Below, one piece after another: positions 59,639-64,000 of a stretch of 64,000 nt of DNA. The stretch's first letter is position 1; the number at the start of each line of letters is the position of its first letter. The notes under the pieces are model-generated. The model saw nothing but the letters and a program-made list of their open reading frames with translations. It ran no database searches and was not told where the DNA came from. The position numbers were made by a program, and so were the translations under genes. The stretch is from Novosphingobium album (ex Liu et al. 2023) (GTDB lineage Bacteria; Pseudomonadota; Alphaproteobacteria; Sphingomonadales; Sphingomonadaceae). The DNA lies in assembly GCF_029076845.1 (NCBI RefSeq), contig NZ_JARESE010000015.1, positions 62,001-126,000 on the forward strand, read 5' to 3'.

Positions 59639-62629
59639 ATGTCAATCATTCAGCCTAGTCGATCCAGTCGCTCGAGCGAGCGGATATCCCTCCTTGGTGG
59701 CAGTAGCATGGCACTTGCCCTGGCTATCCAGTTCGCCGTCATCGCACCTGCCCATGCGCAGGAAGCGCCCGCGCCGGCCGAAGAGTCCGTGGCGGCCGAT
59801 GGCGCGGCCGAACCGGCCGGTGAAATCACCGTCACCGGCTCGCGCATCGTGCGCAACGGCTATGACACGCCGACGCCGATCACGGTCGTCAGCACGCAGG
59901 ATCTTCAGGCATCGGCCCCGGCCAACGTCGCCGACTACGTCAACCAGCTCCCGGCCATTTCGGGCAGTTCCACCCCGGCCAACAACCAGCGCGGCCTGAC
60001 CAGCGGCGCGGCGGGCCTCAACACCGTCAGCATGCGCAACCTGGGCAGCGGCCGCACGCTGGTCCTGATCGACGGGCACCGCACGGTCGCCTCCACGATG
60101 GACGGCGCGGTGGACACCAACCTGGTGCCGCAGGGCCTGATCAAGAGCATCGAAATCGTCACCGGCGGCGCTTCGTCGGTCTATGGCTCGGACGCCGTCG
60201 CCGGCGTCGTCAACTACATCCTCGACCGCGACTACACCGGCATCAAGGGCGATCTCAGCTATGGCGAGACCACCTATGGCGATGACAACACCTACCGCGC
60301 GACGTTGACGGCGGGCATGAAGTTCGGCGGCGGACGCGGCCATTTCCTGCTCAACGGCACGATCATCCAGCGCGACGGCATCAACGGCGTGCCGCGCGAA
60401 TGGGCGGACAAGGGCCGCTACCTGACGCAGAATCCGGCTTACGTGCCGGGCAACGGGCAGCCGCAGTACATGCCCGCCAACTATGCCGGCCTGAACGTGG
60501 TGACCGGGGGCGGCATCATCGTGAACGGCCCGGCCCGGGGCGTCTATTTCGGCGAGGGCGGTACGCTCAACCACTACGACTATGGCGACAACTACAATCC
60601 GGCGGGCAACGGCGAATGGACGATCGGCGGTGACTGGAAGGTCAACCAGCATATCGACGGCACCTCGCTGCAGCCGGCCGAACGGATGCGCGGCATCTAT
60701 GGCCGCCTGAGCTATGACATCTTCGACAACGTCAATGTCTACGGCGAATTCTCGTACAACCGCAGCTATGGCCTGAACTGGGGCGGCCGCCAGACCGATC
60801 GCGGCAATATCCCGATCGCCTGCGACAACGCCTTCATCCCGACGGCGCTGCTGGCCCAGTATCCCTCGCTGGCCTGCGGCACGCGCGCGCCCGGCACCAC
60901 CTCGTTCTCGATGGGTTCGTACAATGCGGACTATCCCACGCGCGAGAGTGACAACCTGCGCCAGGTCTATCGCTACGTCGTGGGCGCCGAAGGCAACTTC
61001 AACCTGCTGAAGACCAACTGGAAATGGGATGCCTATTACCAGAAGGGCATCGCCAAGAACCGCATCTCGCTGATCTCGGCCAACCGCGTGAAGCTCAGCT
61101 ACGCGCAGGACGCGGTGTGGAACGATGATCATAGCCAGATCGTCTGCCGCGTCACGCGCAACGGCAGCACCGATCCGCTGGCCGATGGCTGCGTGCCCTA
61201 CAATCGCTTCGGCATCGGCGTGAACTCGCAGGACGCCCTCGATTACGTCATGGGCAATCCCTGGACGAAGCAGCGGCTGCAGCAGGATGTCGGCGCGATC
61301 AACTTCAGCACCGAGATCGACAATCCCTGGCTCAAGCCGATCGGGCTGGCCTTCGGCTTCGAGCACCGGCGCGAGGCAGTCTCCGGCTATACGCCCGAAT
61401 TCGCCAAGAGCGGTTGGTACAGCGGCAACTTCGCCGACACGGTGGGCCACTACAACGTCAACGAAGGCTATGTCGAAACCCTGGTCTCGCTGCCGCTGAA
61501 CGTCGAGTTCAACGGCGCCGCGCGTCTGACCAGCTATCAGCTCGCCGGCGAAGTGGTGACCTGGAAGACCGGCTTCACCTGGAGCCCGATCAGCGATCTG
61601 CGCGTGCGCGTGGTGCGGTCCAAGGATATCCGCGCGCCTAACCTTTCGGAACTGTTCGTGGCCGGCGGCGGCAACACCAACGCGCTGCTCAATCCGTGGT
61701 CGGGCGCCAATGCCCGCTATCGCGGCGTGCCGCAGGGCAACCTCAACCTGAAGCCCGAAAAGGCCGATACCTGGAGCCTGGGTGTCGTCTACCGGCCTTC
61801 CTTCGTGCCGGGCTTCGGCCTGTCGGTCGACTTCTATGACATCAAGATCAAGGGCGCGATCGATTCGCTGAGCGCGCAGCAGATCGTCGATCGCTGCTTC
61901 GAAGGGAACGAGGACCTCTGCCAGCAGATCGCGCTGTCCATGCCCGACAACCTGGCCGCGCCGCGCTATGCCTATGGCGACGGCTGGAACCGGACCACCG
62001 GCCCCGTGCCCGGCTTTGCCGATTTCTGGGTCTATACCGTCCAGTACAACTATGTCGGCCTGCGCGCGAAAGGTCTGGACTTCGAAGTCAGCTACCAGAC
62101 GCCGCTGGATCGGATTTCGGAAAACCTGCCTGGCACGCTCAGCATCCGGGGCCTGGCCAACCGCGCGATCGACCGGATCACCGACAACGGCACCCAGGCG
62201 CCGACCGACATCGTCGGCCAGAACACCGGCTCGCTGCCGACCTGGAAGTATCGCGTCACGGCCAACTACGTGGTGGATGACTTCACGATGCAGCTTACCG
62301 GCCGCGGCTTCAGCGGCGGCGTGTTCAACAACAATTACGTTGAATGCACCTCGGGCTGCCCGGCGTCGACCAGCATCAACCGGACGATCTCGGACAACCA
62401 CTTGCCCGGCGCCTTCTATGTCGACGCCTATCTGTCGCACAAGTTCGGGCTGGGCGGTGTGAACGGCGATCTGTACCTGCAGATCAACAACCTGTTCAAC
62501 AAGGATCCGGCCCTGGTCGGCGCGGGTCCGTCCGACACGTCGAGCCCCGATCCGGGCACCAACCGCTCGCTCTACGACTATCTGGGCCGCACCTTCAGGA
62601 TCGGTCTCCGGTTCGATCTGGGAGGCTGA
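59639..62629 (+). CDS. TonB-dependent receptor preceding an M14 peptidase
   Basis: A 996-residue outer-membrane receptor, the largest here. Signal peptide to APAHA, TonB box GEITVTGSRI, plug (VADYVNQLPAISGSS, SIEIVTGGASSVYGSDAVAGVVNYI) and a barrel ending FRIGLRFDLGG. The barrel is rich in tyrosine and asparagine. It is followed after 111 bp by a secreted M14 peptidase, with a strong hairpin between, again pairing an importer with a peptide-cleaving enzyme. The plug subtype is the same as that of the receptor at 50188, suggesting related cargo classes. Start ATG follows AGGGGAA. Confidence 0.92.
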   Translation: MSIIQPSRSSRSSERISLLGGSSMALALAIQFAVIAPAHAQEAPAPAEESVAADGAAEPAGEITVTGSRIVRNGYDTPTPITVVSTQDLQASAPANVADYVNQLPAISGSSTPANNQRGLTSGAAGLNTVSMRNLGSGRTLVLIDGHRTVASTMDGAVDTNLVPQGLIKSIEIVTGGASSVYGSDAVAGVVNYILDRDYTGIKGDLSYGETTYGDDNTYRATLTAGMKFGGGRGHFLLNGTIIQRDGINGVPREWADKGRYLTQNPAYVPGNGQPQYMPANYAGLNVVTGGGIIVNGPARGVYFGEGGTLNHYDYGDNYNPAGNGEWTIGGDWKVNQHIDGTSLQPAERMRGIYGRLSYDIFDNVNVYGEFSYNRSYGLNWGGRQTDRGNIPIACDNAFIPTALLAQYPSLACGTRAPGTTSFSMGSYNADYPTRESDNLRQVYRYVVGAEGNFNLLKTNWKWDAYYQKGIAKNRISLISANRVKLSYAQDAVWNDDHSQIVCRVTRNGSTDPLADGCVPYNRFGIGVNSQDALDYVMGNPWTKQRLQQDVGAINFSTEIDNPWLKPIGLAFGFEHRREAVSGYTPEFAKSGWYSGNFADTVGHYNVNEGYVETLVSLPLNVEFNGAARLTSYQLAGEVVTWKTGFTWSPISDLRVRVVRSKDIRAPNLSELFVAGGGNTNALLNPWSGANARYRGVPQGNLNLKPEKADTWSLGVVYRPSFVPGFGLSVDFYDIKIKGAIDSLSAQQIVDRCFEGNEDLCQQIALSMPDNLAAPRYAYGDGWNRTTGPVPGFADFWVYTVQYNYVGLRAKGLDFEVSYQTPLDRISENLPGTLSIRGLANRAIDRITDNGTQAPTDIVGQNTGSLPTWKYRVTANYVVDDFTMQLTGRGFSGGVFNNNYVECTSGCPASTSINRTISDNHLPGAFYVDAYLSHKFGLGGVNGDLYLQINNLFNKDPALVGAGPSDTSSPDPGTNRSLYDYLGRTFRIGLRFDLGG

Positions 62630-62668
62630 TCCCCGGATAACGACTGCGAATGAATGAAGTTGAATAAG

Positions 62669-62695
62669 GGTGTCCCGCCGCGTTGGCGGGACACC
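62669..62695 (+). repeat. Perfect intercistronic hairpin between receptor and M14 peptidase
   Basis: GGTGTCCCGCC (62669-62679) and GGCGGGACACC (62685-62695) with a five-base loop, GCGTT. It lies 39 bp after the receptor stop and 45 bp before the next start. No T-run follows, so an mRNA-stability or partial-termination element is more likely than a strong intrinsic terminator. Confidence 0.7.
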
Positions 62696-62740
62696 TGAAG
62701 CTTGCCGGCCACGGTCGTGGCCCACTGAAGGGGAACAGAA

Positions 62741-64000
62741 ATGCGCGGTTTTCTGCTGACTACCACGATACTTGCCGCCTTTGCGATCACGCCCGCCCAG
62801 GCCCAGCTCGCTCCTGCCACCAGCGCGCCCGTCACGGCGCCCGAGGCGATGCTTCCGGCCAAGCCCGGCAGCGATTACTTCCTGGCCAACTACACGCAGA
62901 TCTCGGCCTGGCTGCAGAAGATCGCCACCGAGAGCGACCGGATGAAGCTGATCAGCATCGGCAAGACCGCGGAAGGCCGCGAGCAGTACATGGCGATCGT
63001 GTCATCGCCCGAGAACATCAAGAATCTTGAGCATTACCGGCAGATTTCGCAGAAGCTGGCGCTGGCCAAGGGGCTGACCGACGATCAGGCGCACGCGCTG
63101 GCCCGTGAAGGCAAGGCCGTCGTCTGGATCGACGCGGGCCTGCACGCGACCGAAATCGTCAACGCGCAGACCCATATCCAGATCATTCACGAAATGCTGA
63201 CCAAGAATGATCCCGAAACGCTGCGGCTGCTGAACGACGACATCATGCTGTTCGTCTTCGCCAACCCGGACGGTCTGGAACTGGTGGCCAACTGGTACAT
63301 GCGGCCGACCGATCCGCAGAAGCGCAAGACCGATTCGATCCCGGTGCTTTACCAGAAGTATATCGGCCACGACGACAACCGCGACAGCTTTGCCTCCACC
63401 CAGCCCGAAACCACCAACATGAACCGCGCGGGCTATCGCGAATGGTTCCCGCAGATCCTCTACAACCAGCACCAGACCGGCCCTGAAGGCGCGGTGGTGT
63501 TCATCCCGCCGTTCCGCGATCCCTACAACTTCAACAACGAGCCGCTCGTCATCAACCAGACCGATGTCGTCGGCGAGATGATGCACGCGCGCCTGGTCAG
63601 CCAGGGCAAGGGCGGCTCGGTGATGCGTTCGGGCGCGCCGTATTCCACCTGGTTCAACGGCGGCATCCGCACGATCGGCTATTTCCACAACCAGATCGGC
63701 ATCCTGACCGAGATCATCGGCAATCCCACGCCGATGGAGATCCCCCTCGTGCTCGACAAGGCGCTGCCGCGCCAGGACGAGGTGCTGCCGATCGCACCGC
63801 AGAAGTGGCACTTCCAGCAGTCGATCGACTACGTGAAGGAAATGAGCCGCGCGATCCTCGACTACGCGTCGCGCTATCGCGAGGTGGTGCTGTACAATCG
63901 CTACGTCATGGGCCGCAACCAGATCGAGAAGGGCAGCCAGGACAGCTGGGTGATCACGCCCAAGGGGCTGGAAGCCGTGCGCGAAGCGGCCGACAAGATG
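62741..64000 (+). CDS. Secreted M14-family zinc peptidase (3' end outside window)
   Basis: The frame is open to the window edge; 420 residues are visible. A signal peptide (cut after ITPAQA) leads to an M14 domain: zinc ligands H135 and E138 in DAGLHATEI, an NR-type substrate pair in TTNMNRAGY, and a third-histidine candidate in YNQHQTGPEG. Its sequence order resembles the 977-residue M14 protein at 29509-32442, so the two are probably distant paralogues, and the missing part may be long. Its ATG has GAAGGGG upstream. It shares the message of the preceding TBDT or is expressed separately past the hairpin. Confidence 0.88.
   Translation, partial: MRGFLLTTTILAAFAITPAQAQLAPATSAPVTAPEAMLPAKPGSDYFLANYTQISAWLQKIATESDRMKLISIGKTAEGREQYMAIVSSPENIKNLEHYRQISQKLALAKGLTDDQAHALAREGKAVVWIDAGLHATEIVNAQTHIQIIHEMLTKNDPETLRLLNDDIMLFVFANPDGLELVANWYMRPTDPQKRKTDSIPVLYQKYIGHDDNRDSFASTQPETTNMNRAGYREWFPQILYNQHQTGPEGAVVFIPPFRDPYNFNNEPLVINQTDVVGEMMHARLVSQGKGGSVMRSGAPYSTWFNGGIRTIGYFHNQIGILTEIIGNPTPMEIPLVLDKALPRQDEVLPIAPQKWHFQQSIDYVKEMSRAILDYASRYREVVLYNRYVMGRNQIEKGSQDSWVITPKGLEAVREAADKM

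Noticed and set aside
1..64000. Prophage, integron, transposon or tRNA-linked genomic island
   Set aside because: No integrase, transposase, terminal repeats, att-like duplication or tRNA gene could be recognised anywhere in the window.

Overview
The window is high-GC chromosomal DNA from an alphaproteobacterium, most likely a sphingomonad (Novosphingobium/Sphingomonas-like). The inference rests on five TonB-dependent receptors (TBDTs), a PhoK-type alkaline phosphatase, a UrcA-family protein, the divergent hemC / tsaD-gpsA arrangement and several secreted peptidases. No species call is possible from sequence alone. No tRNA, rRNA, CRISPR array, insertion sequence or prophage was found.

Layout. 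0-15.3 kb is mostly core: dsbD, a phoK-like phosphatase overlapping a UbiH/COQ6-type hydroxylase, urcA, hemC-hemD (hemD continues into a HemX/mitofilin-like membrane domain), tsaD-gpsA-flippase as a translationally coupled run, a von Willebrand lipoprotein, an OmpA protein and two small envelope proteins. 15.4-20.2 kb is one tripartite MacAB-like export operon. 20.2-32.4 kb is a peptide-utilisation region: an AT-rich leader, a TBDT, a secreted COG1228 dipeptidase-like amidohydrolase, a large secreted Asp-box/VPS10 protein, a DUF3299 protein, an Lrp/AsnC regulator and a secreted M14 carboxypeptidase. 32.9-41.9 kb holds a PepSY-TBDT pair, an AraC regulator divergent from an SDR, a P-type Mg2+ ATPase and a membrane diguanylate cyclase split by one in-frame TAA. 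42-49 kb is a LuxE-LuxC-SDR operon (acid activation and reduction to aldehyde) followed by a TBDT and divergent from a TetR regulator.

The most interesting region is 50.2-59.2 kb. A TBDT is divergent from one secreted 646-residue protein that joins a complete cyanophycinase (S51) to a complete isoaspartyl peptidase/asparaginase (Ntn hydrolase). These are the two successive activities needed to turn cyanophycin into free aspartate and arginine. An Lrp/AsnC regulator follows 1 bp later. Convergent to it is a glutamate/aspartate-type symporter that keeps the acidic-substrate arginine, preceded by its own two-component system. I read this as a candidate scavenging locus for extracellular cyanophycin or other beta-aspartyl peptides: outer-membrane import, periplasmic two-step hydrolysis, aspartate uptake and local regulation. 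The window closes with another TBDT and a truncated M14 peptidase separated by a strong hairpin.
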